Assembly (NCBI RefSeq): GCF_029952525.1
Contig: NZ_JASAOF010000015.1
Coordinates: 62,001-126,000, forward strand
DNA: 64,000 nucleotides
Direction: 5' to 3'
From: Saccharopolyspora ipomoeae
GTDB lineage: Bacteria; Actinomycetota; Actinomycetes; Mycobacteriales; Pseudonocardiaceae
A program made the translations under genes and the position numbers. The notes under the pieces are model-generated. The model was given only the letters and a program-made list of their open reading frames with translations, had not been told where the DNA came from and ran no database searches. Shown one piece after another: positions 61,099 through 64,000 of this stretch (positions are counted from its first letter, which is position 1; each line of letters starts with the position of its first letter).

Positions 61099-62045
61099 GT
61101 GACGGCCCAAGGAGCGGACGTGCCAGAAGGAGACGGGCAGAGCTCTGCCCGGACCGCTGCGTCCCCGCGGACCCCGGACGCCGACGCGACCGACGCCGCC
61201 GGCACCAACGGGAGCCAGAACAACGGCGACCAGACCACTGGCGACCAGACCAATGGGGCGGCCATCGAGGTCCCGGCCGCTCGCGAGCGCGCCCGCTCCA
61301 TCCCGGAGGCGGCCGTCGCCCGGCTCGCGGTCTACCTGCGCGCCCTGTCCTCGCTCGCCGAGCAGGACATCACCACTGTCTCCAGCGAGGAGCTGGCCAC
61401 CGCGGCGGGCGTGAACTCCGCCAAGCTGCGCAAGGACCTCTCCTACATCGGCTCCTACGGCACCCGCGGCGTCGGCTACGAGGTCGAGGTGCTGATCGGT
61501 CAGATCGAGCGGACGCTCGGCCTGACCCGCAAGCACAGCGTCGCCGTGGTCGGGATCGGCAACCTCGGCCACGCGCTGGCCAACTACGGCGGGTTCCCCG
61601 GCCGCGGTTTCCCGGTGTCGGCGCTGTTCGACCTCGACGACGACCTGGTCGGCGTGCCGGTCGGCGGCATCCCTGTCAGCCACATCGACGACATCGTCGA
61701 CGTGTGCTCCCAGCGCGAGGTCACCATCGGCGTCATCGCCACCCCCACCCAGGGCGCGCAGGAGGTCTGCGACCGCCTGGTGGCGGGCGGCGTCACGTGC
61801 ATCCTGAACTTCGCCCCGGTCGTGCTGCAGGTTCCCGAGCACGTCGAGGTGCGCAAGGTCGACTTGGCGGTGGAGATGCAGATCCTGTCGTTCCACGTGG
61901 CCCGGCGGCAGCAGGAAGCGGCCGCCTCCGGCGAAGCCGCGTCCGGTCAGGTCGCGTCCGGCCAGGTCAACGGGGCCGGTCCGCCGGGCGGCGGCGCAGG
62001 GCTCCCGGGCGAGATCGATTCGGCGAACAGGATGGTGGAACGGCT

Positions 62046-62049
<4 letters not shown>
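61099..62049 (+). CDS. rex: Redox-sensing transcriptional repressor Rex
   Basis: A 316-residue Rex repressor: an N-terminal ~60-residue low-complexity extension, a winged helix (residues ~65-130, [36 protein letters not shown]), and a Rossmann domain with [14 protein letters not shown] binding NAD(H). It releases DNA when NADH is high and controls respiratory genes. A Gly/Ala/Gln-rich tail follows. GTG 61099 is chosen for GAGGGAGA; GTGA overlap with hemA. Confidence 0.95.
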
Positions 62050-63427
<1,378 letters not shown>

Positions 63428-63431
<4 letters not shown>

Positions 63432-64000
63432 ACAAGACCCTCCGCATCGGCACCCGGGGCAGCGCGCTGGCGATGGCGCAGAGCACGTGGGTCGCCGAGC
63501 AGCTGGAGGCGGCCGGTTACCCGACCCAGCTGGTGACCGTCGCGACCCCCGGTGACAAGTCGATGGCCCCGATCGCCGAGATCGGTGTCGGCGTGTTCAC
63601 CTCGGCGCTGCGCGAGGCGCTCGCGGCCGACGAGGTCGACGTCGCGATCCACTCCTACAAAGACCTGCCGACCGAACCGGACCCCCGGTTGTCGCTGGCC
63701 GCCGTCCCGGTCCGGGAGGACCCGAGGGACGCGCTGGTGGCACGGGACGGTCTGACGCTCGGCGAACTGCCCCCGGGGTCCGTTGTGGGCACCGGTTCGC
63801 CGCGCCGCGCCAGTCAGCTCCGGGCCGCAGGCCTGGGGCTGGAGGTGCGCGGCATCCGCGGCAATGTGGACACCCGAATGCGCAAGGTGACCGACGGCGA
63901 GCTGGACGCCGTCGTCCTCGCCCGCGCCGGGCTGGCCCGGGTGGGCCGGCTTTCGGTGATCACGGAAACGCTCGATCCGCTGCAGATGCTGCCCGCGCCC
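63428..64000 (+). CDS. hemC: Hydroxymethylbilane synthase, 3' truncated
   Basis: The start of porphobilinogen deaminase ([18 protein letters not shown]), TTG 63428 overlapping the hemA stop. 191 codons lie in the window, two thirds of the enzyme. Visible motifs: [41 protein letters not shown]. The dipyrromethane-cofactor Cys lies beyond the edge. The enzyme condenses four porphobilinogen units. Confidence 0.97.

Overview
The window is high-GC DNA with dense, often overlapping genes (ATGA, GTGA and TTGA junctions), many GTG and TTG starts, mycothiol biosynthesis (mshA), BldC- and BldN-type regulators, HbhA and SenX3/RegX3. This points to an actinomycete. The gene order from about 32.4 kb to the right edge follows the Mycobacterium Rv0474-Rv0510 neighbourhood as I recall it (XRE regulator, hbhA, DUF2516; then mshA, YbjN, gpm, senX3, regX3, ppx, proline-rich membrane protein, TIM barrel, thioesterase, proC, bldC-like, 33-residue basic protein, galE-like, acyltransferase, SerB-like HAD, glutaredoxin-like, rex, hemA, hemC), with extra genes inserted. 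Together with the CHAT/S8 genes and the type of intergenic repeat, I infer a member of the Pseudonocardiaceae, possibly Saccharopolyspora. The species cannot be fixed from the sequence alone.

Layout. 1-2.9 kb: branched-chain acyl-CoA catabolism (biotin carboxylase subunit cut by the left edge, acyl-CoA dehydrogenase). 2.9-5.0 kb: small unknown proteins and a TetR regulator. 5.3-5.6 kb: tRNA-Glu, tRNA-Asp and tRNA-Phe with a terminator. 5.7-8.1 kb: a MerR regulator divergent from a DsbA-like protein, a guanine-deaminase-like enzyme and a pair of SMR transporters. 8.5-9.6 kb: cold shock protein, STAS protein, small DUF2188-like protein. 10.0-11.2 kb: fluoride channel operon (two CrcB with DUF190). 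11.3-12.6 kb: thyA-folA. 12.8-23.5 kb: mixed accessory genes, including a membrane-anchored PstS-like protein, a UvrA-like ABC protein, a divergent MocR/YczE pair and a secreted low-complexity protein. 23.7-28.7 kb: subtilisin-like protease, sigma factor, small partner and helical-repeat CHAT peptidase. 28.7-42.3 kb: aminotransferase, DUF445, CGNR protein, VOC protein, XRE-hbhA-DUF2516 cluster, purU, methyltransferase, murB, a pseudo-trypsin and an L,D-transpeptidase. 42.5-64 kb: the conserved core block, ending in the rex-hemA-hemC operon with a clear Rex operator.

Functional links: rex-hemA-hemC couples haem synthesis to NADH/NAD+; thyA-folA couples thymidylate synthesis to folate reduction; senX3-regX3 beside gpmA has a PHO-box-like site upstream; the S8/sigma/partner/CHAT genes look like a protease-based signalling or conflict module.

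The strongest unexplained signals are several families of intergenic repeats: a 176-bp repeat present twice (44.3 and 54.8 kb, about 89% identical by hand alignment), a roughly 71-bp element with terminal inverted repeats present twice in opposite orientation (14.46 and 35.30 kb), four palindromes built on GTTTTCATGAAAAC (37.1-37.3 and 42.3 kb), and a related-looking inverted repeat at 52.15 kb. All family assignments come from reading the sequence; no database search was run.
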